6,888 bases of DNA from an uncultured Alphaproteobacteria bacterium (GCA_913060845.1 CAJXVF010000119.1:1-6888), one strand, 5' to 3'. Positions 1-5,730 are shown, counted from the stretch's first letter. The notes: a model not told the origin generated them from the sequence alone. Translations and numbers: made by a program.

Positions 1-14
1 GCATGCGGCTATGA

Positions 15-464
15 ACCGGAATGATCCAAATCCGCTCTAGGCTTTGGGCCATTGCGAAGGATGAGGGCAAAGCCATGCTCAAATCCCCGCGCAACCCCGA
101 TCTCATGGCTGAGGCCGAGCGCCTCATGAAAGCCTACAAAATTGAGGATCACGCTGATGCCGTGTCCAGCACGCTGAGCCAAGGTGTTCGCAAGCTGCTT
201 GATATTGCCATGGCCGTTGTCGCCAATCCAAAGGTGCTGCTGCTGGATGAGCCAACATCAGGCGTGTCGGTCGAAGAAAAATTCGCAATCATGGACATCG
301 TCATCTCCGCCTTGAAGGAGAAGGGCGTCACGGTGCTGTTTGTTGAGCACGACATGGAAATTGTTGAGCGCTACGTGAACCGCGTGCTGGCATTTTACCA
401 AGGCGAGGTCATTTGTGATGCCCCGCCAGCTGAAGCGCTGAAAGACCCAAAAGTAATTGAATAG
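15..464 (+). CDS. livG: LivG-type branched-chain amino acid ABC transporter ATPase, 5'-partial, with probable lesions
   Basis: This is the C-terminal part of an ABC ATPase that would energise import of branched-chain amino acids (or related amides) at the inner face of the cytoplasmic membrane. Counting from the ATG at 21, visible motifs are the signature loop LSQG (residues 52-55, Q for the common G), Walker B VLLLDEP (72-78), the D-loop SGVS (80-83) and the H-loop His110 in FVEHDMEIV. Walker A and the Q-loop are missing, so roughly the first 100 residues of a ~250-residue protein lie off the contig, and the ATG at 21 is not a real start. The frame has a TGA at 12-14, which would be inside the gene. 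It ends at TAG 462-464, but the same frame continues without a stop to TGA 540-542, overlapping livF by 8 bp. The family is clear; whether this copy is intact is not. LivG fits better than LivF because it precedes a LivF-like gene and keeps the H-loop histidine. Confidence 0.82.
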   Translation, partial: TGMIQIRSRLWAIAKDEGKAMLKSPRNPDLMAEAERLMKAYKIEDHADAVSSTLSQGVRKLLDIAMAVVANPKVLLLDEPTSGVSVEEKFAIMDIVISALKEKGVTVLFVEHDMEIVERYVNRVLAFYQGEVICDAPPAEALKDPKVIE

Positions 465-523
465 GTGATCGGCGCTGACCATGCGCCGAACCCTACGCCT
501 GCCATTGAAGATGGCGCAGATGC

Positions 524-542
524 GGAGACGGCGAATGCTTGA
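524..542 (+). promoter_or_regulatory. livF ribosome binding site and livG/livF overlap
   Basis: GGAGA at 524-528 is a good Shine-Dalgarno sequence seven bases before ATG 535. In the livG frame the first stop after the TAG at 462 is TGA 540-542, so the original junction would be an 8-base overlap (ATGCTTGA, 535-542), typical of translational coupling between subunit genes. This supports 535 as the livF start and suggests that livG once ended here. Confidence 0.6.
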
Positions 543-1179
543 TGTTAGCAGTCTCACGGTCGATATCGGCCCGGTCAATATCCTACGGGACGTATCTCTC
601 CGTCTTGAAAGCAAGCAGATGGTTGGCTTCATCGGTCGCAATGGCGCGGGCAAAACCACGTTCCTGCGCGCCGTGATGGGCCTGCTCAAGGCGAATTCTG
701 GCAAGATTGAATTCGATGGCACGGAGCTATTGGCCCTCCCCGCACACAAACGCGCCGGGCTGGGCATTGGCTACATGCCGGAAGATCGGAAACTGGTGCC
801 AAACCTCACCGTCGAAGAAAACATCAAGACGCCGGTGTGGTCCGTTGGCATTGATGATTGGGAAGCACGGCTGGAATGGATCTACACCCTGATCCCCGAA
901 GCCATTGAATTCCGTCACCGCCCATCCACCAGTCTTTCAGGCGGTCAGCAGAAACTGGCGGCATTGGCGCGCGCGCTGATGGTCGGCAATCGGATGCTGC
1001 TGCTGGATGAGCCATCTGAAGGTATTGCACCTGCACTCGCTAAGCGGATGTCGGATATTCTGGCAAACTTAAAGGCTGAGGGCGTATCGATCTTGATCGC
1101 CGAATCGAACACCCAGCGTTGCGCCGATTTGCTGGACAGCATGTATGTGGTCGAGCGTGGCAGCGTTGAAGCGGTCTAG
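535..1179 (+). CDS. livF: LivF-type branched-chain amino acid ABC transporter ATPase
   Basis: Second nucleotide-binding subunit of the LIV-type importer, expected to pair with the preceding LivG. From the chosen start the protein has 214 residues. It shows Walker A GRNGAGKT (34-41), a Q-loop region around YMPEDRKLVPNLTVEEN (80-96), signature LSGGQQ (134-139) and Walker B LLLDEP (155-160) with catalytic Glu159. The switch region reads IAESN (188-192), where LivF proteins usually have VEQN. The open frame extends up to an ATG at 481, but those 18 residues are arginine-rich and unlike the family, and they coincide with the likely livG tail. ATG 535 opens with MLDVSSLTVDIG, the normal LivF beginning, and has GGAG at 524-527 seven bases upstream. 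At 214 residues it is about 20 shorter than typical LivF (~235), missing the usual C-terminal tail. It converges on ivd with 9 bp between the stops. Substrate specificity cannot be read from an ATPase. Confidence 0.87.
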   Translation: MLDVSSLTVDIGPVNILRDVSLRLESKQMVGFIGRNGAGKTTFLRAVMGLLKANSGKIEFDGTELLALPAHKRAGLGIGYMPEDRKLVPNLTVEENIKTPVWSVGIDDWEARLEWIYTLIPEAIEFRHRPSTSLSGGQQKLAALARALMVGNRMLLLDEPSEGIAPALAKRMSDILANLKAEGVSILIAESNTQRCADLLDSMYVVERGSVEAV

Positions 1180-1188
1180 CGGGACCAG

Positions 1189-2361
1189 TTAGCTGGTGGC
1201 GGCGAAGAGTTCGCGGCCGATCAACCAGCGGCGGATTTCAGATGTGCCGGCACCGATCTCATAGAGCTTGGCGTCCCGCAGCAATCGGCCTGTCGGGTAA
1301 TCATTGATATACCCGTTGCCGCCTAGCGCTTGGATCGCTTCAAGCGCCATCCAAGTTGCGCGTTCGGCGGTGTAAAGAATTACCCCTGCCGAATCGATTC
1401 GCGTGGCATCCCCCCTGTCGCACGCTTGCGCCACAGCATAGGCATAGGCCTTTGAGGCGTTCATCGTGACGTACATATCCGCCAATTTGCCTTGCATCAG
1501 CTGGAATTCGCCAATCGGCTGGCCGAACTGCTCCCGCTCGTGGACATAGGGAATAACGACATCCATCGCGGCCTGCATGAGGCCCAAAGGACCGCCGGAA
1601 AGCACGAGGCGCTCATAATCTAAGCCACTCATCAATACCGCAGCGCCCCCGTCGACCTTGCCGAGCACGTTCTCTTCCGGAACCTCGCAATCCTCAAACA
1701 CCAATTCAGCGGTGGAGGATCCACGCATGCCAAGCTTGTCCAGCTTTTGGGCGGCGCGGAAGCCTTTGAAGTCTTTCTCGATAATAAAAGCGGTGATGCC
1801 GCGCGGGCCGGCATCCTGGGTGGTGCGGGCGTATACGACCAGCGTCTCAGCATCCGGACCGTTGGTGCACCACATCTTATTGCCGTTCAGGATGTAGCGG
1901 TCACCCTTCTTTTCAGCACGTGTGCGGAGCGATACGACATCGGAACCGGCACCCGGTTCGCTCATAGAAAGCGCACCGACATGCTCGCCGGAAATCAGCT
2001 TCGGCAGATATTTCCGCTTCTGCTCATCCGTGCCGTTACGGCGCAATTGATTGACACAGAGATTCGAGTGCGCGCCGTAAGACAAGCCAACCGAGCCGGA
2101 TGCGCGGGAGAGTTCCTCCACCACGACCATATGCTCAGTATAGCCCATGCCCGCGCCGCCATATTCCTCCTCGACCGTTAAGCCGAGCAGGCCAAGCGCG
2201 CCCATCTTTGGCCACAAGTCCCGGGGGAAAGTGTCGTCGCGGTCAATGTCAGCCGCGATAGGTGCCACTTCATCCGCCGCGAACCCGGCCACGCTTTCAC
2301 GGACCATCTCCACAGTTTCGCCAAGAGCGAAATCAAAGGGCGGCAAGCTATTCGAAATCAT
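1189..2361 (-). CDS. ivd: Isovaleryl-CoA dehydrogenase
   Basis: FAD-dependent acyl-CoA dehydrogenase that oxidises isovaleryl-CoA to 3-methylcrotonyl-CoA in leucine catabolism, passing electrons to electron-transfer flavoprotein in the cytoplasm. It has 390 residues, normal for the family. The N-terminal helical domain spans about 15-125. The middle beta domain carries the first signature [11 protein letters not shown] (131-141) and the [15 protein letters not shown] region (167-180). The C-terminal domain ends with the second signature around [16 protein letters not shown] (344-359). The catalytic base fits Glu250 in [15 protein letters not shown]; a Glu at this position, in a LxxERLVLxGGPLG context, is the hallmark of isovaleryl-CoA dehydrogenase, whereas most acyl-CoA dehydrogenases carry it near the C-terminus. 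GGAAAGGG (2370-2377, minus strand) is a good ribosome binding site eight bases before the ATG. It lies 36 bp downstream of rpmE and may be co-transcribed with it. The usual leucine-pathway neighbours (methylcrotonyl-CoA carboxylase, HMG-CoA lyase) are not in the window. Confidence 0.94.
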   Translation of the reverse strand: MISNSLPPFDFALGETVEMVRESVAGFAADEVAPIAADIDRDDTFPRDLWPKMGALGLLGLTVEEEYGGAGMGYTEHMVVVEELSRASGSVGLSYGAHSNLCVNQLRRNGTDEQKRKYLPKLISGEHVGALSMSEPGAGSDVVSLRTRAEKKGDRYILNGNKMWCTNGPDAETLVVYARTTQDAGPRGITAFIIEKDFKGFRAAQKLDKLGMRGSSTAELVFEDCEVPEENVLGKVDGGAAVLMSGLDYERLVLSGGPLGLMQAAMDVVIPYVHEREQFGQPIGEFQLMQGKLADMYVTMNASKAYAYAVAQACDRGDATRIDSAGVILYTAERATWMALEAIQALGGNGYINDYPTGRLLRDAKLYEIGAGTSEIRRWLIGRELFAATS

Positions 2362-2397
2362 TGCACGGGCCCTTTCCGGATGAATGTTGGTATCAGC

Positions 2398-2625
2398 CTA
2401 CTTTTTAAGGCCGAAATCCCCAAACCGCTTGTTGAAGCGGCCAAGGCGACCGCCAGCATCGGTCAAGTGGACGCCGCCACCTGTCCAGGCCGGGTGCACC
2501 AGCGGATCAATGTCGAGGCGAAGCGAATCGCCTTCGGCACCGTAGGTGGAGCGGGTCGTGAATTCGCTGCCATCGGACATGATGACTTTGATTTCGTGAT
2601 AGTCAGGATGGATATCGGTTTTCAT
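2398..2625 (-). CDS. rpmE: 50S ribosomal protein L31
   Basis: L31 is a small component of the large ribosomal subunit, located at the central protuberance and contacting the small subunit. The 75-residue product starts [16 protein letters not shown] and contains [20 protein letters not shown] and HPAWTGGG, all characteristic of alphaproteobacterial L31. There is no cysteine, so this is a zinc-free form. The open frame extends 23 codons further upstream (to 2694), but those codons are arginine-rich and begin inside the promoter region. The ATG at 2623-2625 starts the conserved sequence and has a modest GAAGAGAA purine stretch about ten bases before it. Downstream on the same strand, ivd follows after 36 bp with no terminator hairpin visible, so read-through or a shared transcript is likely. 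The leader is described separately. Confidence 0.96.
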   Translation of the reverse strand: MKTDIHPDYHEIKVIMSDGSEFTTRSTYGAEGDSLRLDIDPLVHPAWTGGGVHLTDAGGRLGRFNKRFGDFGLKK

Positions 2626-2663
2626 AGCGCGCATTCTCTTCATATAGGGGCGGCGGCGGGAAT

Positions 2664-2679
2664 CGGGCTGATCCGCCCG
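2664..2679 (-). promoter_or_regulatory. Hairpin in the rpmE leader
   Basis: On the minus strand the leader contains CGGGC-GGATCA-GCCCG, a five-base-pair GC-rich stem with a six-base loop, followed by a C/G-rich run and then the AGAGAA ribosome binding region. It lies between the extended -10 start and the ATG. Leaders of several ribosomal protein genes, including L31 in other bacteria, fold into autoregulatory structures. Whether this one does so is inference. Confidence 0.3.
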
Positions 2680-2692
2680 TCGCGTGTCGCAC

Positions 2693-2701
2693 ATTATAAC
2701 A
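2693..2701 (-). promoter_or_regulatory. Extended -10 promoter of rpmE
   Basis: Read on the minus strand, 2701 to 2693 is TGTTATAAT: a perfect TATAAT -10 hexamer preceded by the TGn extension, which can work without a good -35. No convincing -35 lies 16-18 bases upstream. Transcription would start near 2686, giving a leader of about 60 nt before the rpmE ATG at 2625. Confidence 0.55.
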
Positions 2702-2757
2702 GTATCTGGCGGCTTTCTCGGCTACTTTCGCCCAGATATCGCCTTCAGGAAGCGCGG

Positions 2758-2786
2758 TTTATATGGCTTCCAGGCCAAGACTGCAA
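2758..2786 (-). promoter_or_regulatory. Possible second, upstream rpmE promoter
   Basis: On the minus strand TTGCAG (2786-2781) and TATAAA (2763-2758) are separated by exactly 17 bases. The -10 is five of six to consensus and the -35 only three of six. It would give a leader of about 125 nt. It is weaker than the extended -10 at 2693-2701 and may be chance. Confidence 0.3.
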
Positions 2787-2936
2787 GTCAAATGAGTAAA
2801 CCTGCCATCAAACAATGATGCTCTTTGGGTAAAGACTCCGCTTATGCCGCTAGCCAATTGTTTCTAATAGGTTATCAAATATGTTGTAAAAAAGTCACAG
2901 CCGAGTTCTTTCTGCAACAGAGCATGCTTAATATGA

Positions 2937-2966
2937 TTGACCCAGCGCTTTAAGACATCCTACAAA
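2937..2966 (+). promoter_or_regulatory. Candidate porin promoter
   Basis: TTGACC (2937-2942, five of six to the -35 consensus) and TACAAA (2961-2966, four of six to the -10) are separated by 18 bases. Transcription from here would begin near 2973 and give a 50-nt leader. It is the best match in the region on this strand, but alphaproteobacterial -10 elements are variable, so the assignment is tentative. Confidence 0.35.
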
Positions 2967-3006
2967 GCGGTCGTAGCTGAACGAGGGGTTCGGCACTAAA
3001 CTACCT

Positions 3007-3016
3007 AGAGAGAGGG
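3007..3016 (+). promoter_or_regulatory. Strong ribosome binding site of the porin
   Basis: AGAGAGAGGG ends six bases before ATG 3023. The long purine-rich Shine-Dalgarno sequence is as expected for a very abundant outer-membrane protein and fixes the start. Confidence 0.7.
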
Positions 3017-3022
3017 TATCTC

Positions 3023-4120
3023 ATGAAAAAGTCACTTCTCGCGACTACGGCTCTGGCGGCGCTCGGCGCTGTTGCAGTCGCTGGTCCGGCAACCGCAGCG
3101 GAAAAGATCAAAGTCTCCGTTGGCGGCTACATGGAACAGTGGTTCGGTTATGCCGACAGCTCAAACTCGGCTCAGGCGAACAGCGACGGCTTTGACCAGC
3201 AGTCCGACGGCGAAATTCACTTCAAGGGTTCCACGACCCTCGATAACGGCATCAAAATCGGCATCAACGTGCAGCTTGAAGCCCAGGTCTCGGCCGATAC
3301 TATTGACGAGCAGTTCGCCTATGTCGAAGGCTCCTTTGGCCGCATCAATCTCGGTTCTGAAAATGCTGCATCCTACCTGATGCATTATGGCATCCCTAGC
3401 ATGGGTGCCGGGCTTGATTCTGGCGACTCATCTAACTGGGTGGCTGGCACTGAGTTCACCATGGCGCGCACAAACGGTCGTGGCCTCGACAATGACGCTG
3501 AGAAACTGACGTACTTCACGCCGCGTTTCTCTGGTTTCCAGCTCGGCGCTTCATACGTCCCGTCGATCGCGCAGGATGCCGATGCGGCTCCGGCCCAGAA
3601 TGATGCAGTTCGTGACGACAGCTTCTCAGTTGCCATGAACTTCAACCGCGCCTTTGGTGACATCAAAGTGGAGGCATCTGCTGGTTATCAGGACTTCGGC
3701 GACGATGATGGCATAGTTGGGGGTGATCTTGAATCCTACCAGTTCGGCCTGCGCCTCGGGTTCGGCGGCTTCGGCATTGCCGGCACGTACGGCGAAGAAG
3801 ATCGCGGAAACAACTCCTTCGGTGCAGCTGACCGTGCGCGCCTTGGTTTGGCTAACGACCAAGAATTTGCAGGAACGCAGGAAACGTTTGGCGCTGGTGT
3901 TAACTATGCCGCTGGTCCGTACGGCGTGTCTCTGGCCTATATCGGGTCTGAAATTAAAGACCTGAACAAAGAGCAGGATGTTTTTGAACTTGGTGCTAAG
4001 TACTTGCTTGGGCCAGGCGTAGAAGCACGCGGCTCGATCTACTACAGCGAAGCTGATGAAGCCAATGCTGATATCGCCAAAGGCTTCGCAGTCGTTGGTG
4101 GTCTGAAGCTTGGCTTCTAG
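3023..4120 (+). CDS. Outer-membrane porin, alphaproteobacterial Porin_4 type
   Basis: A 365-residue general porin, expected to form a 16-stranded trimeric beta barrel in the outer membrane for passive diffusion of small solutes. Residues 1-25/26 are a classic Sec signal peptide: MKK, a hydrophobic Ala/Leu/Val core, then PATAA with cleavage before AEK or EK. The mature part opens with IKVSVGGYMEQWFGYAD, the usual first strand of these porins, and continues with alternating hydrophobic/polar strands rich in Gly and aromatics, separated by acidic loops such as the one around DADAAPAQND. It ends VVGGLKLGF; a C-terminal Phe on the last strand is the recognition signal for the BAM assembly machinery. 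The middle section with GRINLGSENAASYLMHYG resembles the constriction-loop region of the family. A strong ribosome binding site and an intrinsic terminator frame it as a single-gene transcription unit. The solute preference cannot be told from sequence. Confidence 0.93.
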   Translation: MKKSLLATTALAALGAVAVAGPATAAEKIKVSVGGYMEQWFGYADSSNSAQANSDGFDQQSDGEIHFKGSTTLDNGIKIGINVQLEAQVSADTIDEQFAYVEGSFGRINLGSENAASYLMHYGIPSMGAGLDSGDSSNWVAGTEFTMARTNGRGLDNDAEKLTYFTPRFSGFQLGASYVPSIAQDADAAPAQNDAVRDDSFSVAMNFNRAFGDIKVEASAGYQDFGDDDGIVGGDLESYQFGLRLGFGGFGIAGTYGEEDRGNNSFGAADRARLGLANDQEFAGTQETFGAGVNYAAGPYGVSLAYIGSEIKDLNKEQDVFELGAKYLLGPGVEARGSIYYSEADEANADIAKGFAVVGGLKLGF

Positions 4121-4132
4121 TCTACTTAGACT
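4119..4132 (+). repeat. Small inverted repeat at the porin stop codon
   Basis: AGTCTACTTAGACT is a perfect dyad (AGTCT-ACTT-AGACT as a hairpin) beginning inside the porin TAG stop and 11 bases upstream of the terminator stem. It is too weak and lacks a T-run, so it is not a terminator by itself. It might protect the mRNA 3' end or be incidental. Confidence 0.4.
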
Positions 4133-4143
4133 GTAAAGACTTG

Positions 4144-4179
4144 ACGGGGGCAGCTTTAGGGCTGCCCCCGTTTTCTTTT
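4144..4179 (+). terminator. Rho-independent terminator of the porin gene
   Basis: ACGGGGGCAGC (4144-4154) pairs perfectly with GCTGCCCCCGT (4161-4171) around the six-base loop TTTAGG, giving an 11-bp GC-rich stem. A T-rich tract, TTTTCTTTT (4171-4179), follows directly. It starts 24 bases after the porin stop. This is a textbook intrinsic terminator. Confidence 0.93.
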
Positions 4180-4194
4180 GACCAACGACTCAGA

Positions 4195-4209
4195 ACGAGG
4201 ATCGCTGTG
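4195..4209 (+). promoter_or_regulatory. Ribosome binding site that fixes the sulfotransferase GTG start
   Basis: ACGAGG at 4195-4200 stands six bases before GTG 4207-4209. The frame would otherwise start at TTG 4141, inside the terminator hairpin, so this site decides the start codon. Confidence 0.65.
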
Positions 4210-5046
4210 GGCATCGTTTGGATTGCGTCCTATCCAAAATCCGGCAATACCTGGGTCCGCGCGTTTCTGGCCAACTATGCTGCCAATGGCGATCAGCCTT
4301 TGGATATCAACGCACTTAGCGATTTTGGCCATTCAGACGGAAATGTGAAGCCATATGAAATGGCTACAGGTCGGCCGTTTGACAGCCTTACTGTTCAGGA
4401 AATTGCGAACGTTCGGCCTCGCGTCCAGGCGATGTTAGCAGCGAACGGTTCACATACCCCTGTCAAAACACACGCCGCTATTGGCGCAGTATCTGGAGCA
4501 CCGACAATCAACATGGCTGTCACCAGCGGTGCCATCTACGTCGTGCGCAATCCTCTGGACGTCGTACTGTCATATGCTGACCATTACGGCTTGACCCATG
4601 CCCAAGCGGCAGATGCTCTAGTGAGCCCCAACGCTGCCATAGCACGCTCTAAAACAACTACTCCCCAGCATTTGGGCGATTGGGCCACACATGTCCGTAG
4701 TTGGACAGGCACACCGTCGCCAATCTTAAAGGTTCTTCGCTATGAAGATATGCAGCAAGCGCCGGAACAAGCTTTCGCCACCGCCTTACCACTCATGGGG
4801 CTAACGCCTGACCCCGCACAGCTGAGAAAAGCTGTGCAAAACGCAAGCTTTAAGGAGCTCTCAAATCAAGAGTCTGCTGCAGGATTCCGTGAAAAATCTT
4901 CCAACCAAGCGCGATTTTTCCGCAGTGGTGGAAGCGGTCATTGGCGCAGCCAGCTGGCGCCAGACCTCGTCGAGAAACTCATCACAAAACTGCGGCCAGA
5001 GATGCAACGTCTCGGCTATCTGGATGGTTCTGGCCGCCCAGTATGA
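4207..5046 (+). CDS. Small PAPS-dependent sulfotransferase
   Basis: A 279-residue sulfotransferase-domain protein that would transfer a sulfuryl group from PAPS to a hydroxyl or amine. Residues from the chosen GTG start: the 5'-phosphosulfate loop YPKSGNTW (9-16), close to the start as in all family members; TPVKTHA (85-90) with His89 fitting the catalytic base; the 3'-phosphate motif YVVRNPLDVVLSY (111-123); and a C-terminal FFRSGGSGHWRSQLAPD (237-253), which corresponds to the RKGxxGDW PAPS-binding loop. No signal peptide or membrane segment is visible, so it is probably cytoplasmic. The frame can be extended to a TTG at 4141, but that would run through the porin terminator stem. GTG 4207 has GAGG (4197-4200) six bases before it. 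No promoter is obvious between terminator and start, so some transcription may come from porin read-through. The acceptor is unknown: nothing here indicates a glycan, lipid or small molecule. Confidence 0.88.
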   Translation: MGIVWIASYPKSGNTWVRAFLANYAANGDQPLDINALSDFGHSDGNVKPYEMATGRPFDSLTVQEIANVRPRVQAMLAANGSHTPVKTHAAIGAVSGAPTINMAVTSGAIYVVRNPLDVVLSYADHYGLTHAQAADALVSPNAAIARSKTTTPQHLGDWATHVRSWTGTPSPILKVLRYEDMQQAPEQAFATALPLMGLTPDPAQLRKAVQNASFKELSNQESAAGFREKSSNQARFFRSGGSGHWRSQLAPDLVEKLITKLRPEMQRLGYLDGSGRPV

Positions 5047-5053
5047 AGCAGCC

Positions 5054-5617
5054 TTAGAACGTCGGCGGTGTGCAGGCTGAAATCACGACGCAGGCGGCAT
5101 TGCCGATATTGCGGAAGCGATGCGGCAGGCGTGAATCGAATAGATAAGCGTCCCCTGGTCCCAGCACCTGGGCGCGGTCGCCCACCGTCACTTCGATGTG
5201 ACCTTCAACAATGATGCCAGCTTCCTCCGCCTCATGGGCGTAGAGGTCCTCGCCCGTGTCAGCGCCTGGCTCATATCGCTCATACAACATCTGTAGCGAA
5301 TGCTGCGCTGCATCCCCCACTTCCTTAAACACTGCTTTGATTTCACCATTCGCCATCGGCAGCGTAATCTCGCGAAGGTCTTCATGGCGGAAGAAGATCG
5401 TCTCCTCCATTGCAGCTTCCACGGCAAAGAATTCAGAGATTGAGATGCCAAGCCCGTCCAGAATCTTCTTCAATGAGGAGATAGACGGGCTGGTCCGATT
5501 CTGCTCGACCATAGAAATCATGCCATTTGTCACGCTGCTAAGTTCCGCAAGCTGGCGCTGTGACAGGTTTTGCGCTTCACGTAGGCTGCGTAACCGCTGC
5601 CCAACATCGATATCCAT
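5054..5617 (-). CDS. XRE-family transcriptional regulator with C-terminal cupin domain (PuuR-like)
   Basis: A 187-residue DNA-binding regulator. Residues 6-61 form a helix-turn-helix domain of the Cro/C1 (XRE) type: GQRLRSLREAQNLSQRQLAELSSVTNG with the recognition helix near 28-39 and the usual TSPSISSLKKILDGLGIS ending. Residues about 110-182 are a cupin sensor domain with YAHEAEEAGIIVEGHIEV (127-144), the GPGDAYLFDS turn (153-162) and LPHRF (164-168). His128, Glu132 and His166 could be ligand or metal residues. The frame can be extended ten codons upstream to 5647, but GAGGAGA (5626-5632, minus strand) lies eight bases before the ATG at 5615-5617 and would fall inside the extended version. 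It is divergent from the aminotransferase gene, the arrangement seen for PuuR-type regulators of putrescine/GABA catabolism, so control of that gene and itself is likely. It converges on the sulfotransferase gene with 7 bp between stops. The effector is unknown. Confidence 0.92.
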   Translation of the reverse strand: MDIDVGQRLRSLREAQNLSQRQLAELSSVTNGMISMVEQNRTSPSISSLKKILDGLGISISEFFAVEAAMEETIFFRHEDLREITLPMANGEIKAVFKEVGDAAQHSLQMLYERYEPGADTGEDLYAHEAEEAGIIVEGHIEVTVGDRAQVLGPGDAYLFDSRLPHRFRNIGNAACVVISACTPPTF

Positions 5618-5688
5618 GACGATTTCTCCTCTAAATTCCCGAACCATCTCAGAGCCATAGCTCTTTGGTGAGACGCTTTGGCCTGTTT

Positions 5689-5694
5689 ATTATA
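5689..5694 (-). promoter_or_regulatory. Candidate -10 element of the XRE-cupin regulator
   Basis: On the minus strand 5694-5689 reads TATAAT, a perfect -10 hexamer, placing the start near 5682 and giving a leader of about 65 nt. No good -35 lies 16-18 bases upstream. It sits inside the left copy of the CTGTTTA repeat, so a repressor bound there would block this promoter. Confidence 0.45.
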
Positions 5695-5703
5695 TTTTAC
5701 GTA

Positions 5704-5730
5704 TTGCTCAAAATTCTAACCTGATATAGA
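5704..5730 (+). promoter_or_regulatory. Weak candidate promoter for the aminotransferase gene
   Basis: TTGCTC (5704-5709) and TATAGA (5725-5730) are the best -35/-10-like pair on this strand in the spacer, but the 15-base spacing is short and both hexamers are only partial matches. The true promoter may be elsewhere in 5700-5790. Confidence 0.2.

Larger units (their letters stand above)
2626..3022. other. Divergent intergenic region between rpmE and the porin gene
   Basis: This 397-base gap holds promoters for both flanking genes. The rpmE side (2626-2786) has the extended -10 element, a possible second promoter and a GC-rich leader hairpin. The stretch 2790-2930 is AT-rich, with no ORF longer than about ten codons, no tRNA-like fold that I could see, and only an 8-base palindrome AGCATGCT at 2921-2928. 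The porin side (2937-3016) has a candidate promoter and a strong ribosome binding site. I see nothing else in it. Confidence 0.6.

Noticed and set aside
258..767. 169-codon minus-strand ORF opposite livG and livF
   Set aside because: It is antisense to two genes with clear ABC ATPase motifs and its translation resembles no protein; it is a shadow frame.
1184..1197. ACCAG-TTAG-CTGGT hairpin between livF and ivd as a bidirectional terminator
   Set aside because: The stem is only five base pairs, has no T-run on either side and lies on the ivd stop codon, so I do not call it a terminator.
1747..2181. 144-codon plus-strand ORF opposite ivd
   Set aside because: It is antisense to the highly conserved FAD-domain coding region and has no start context; it is a shadow frame.
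2380..2799. 139-codon plus-strand ORF opposite rpmE
   Set aside because: It covers rpmE and its promoter in antisense and shows no recognisable domain; rpmE is certain on the other strand.
2804..2956. Small ORFs or an RNA gene in the AT-rich part of the rpmE/porin gap
   Set aside because: ATG-started frames here stop within about ten codons, none with a ribosome binding site, and I could see no tRNA or other recognisable RNA fold.
3626..3862. Minus-strand and other overlapping ORFs within the porin gene
   Set aside because: The porin frame has a signal peptide, continuous strand pattern and C-terminal Phe; the other frames are chance openings.
5256..5660. 134-codon plus-strand ORF opposite the XRE-cupin gene
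   Set aside because: It is antisense to a clear helix-turn-helix plus cupin protein and would run into the control region.
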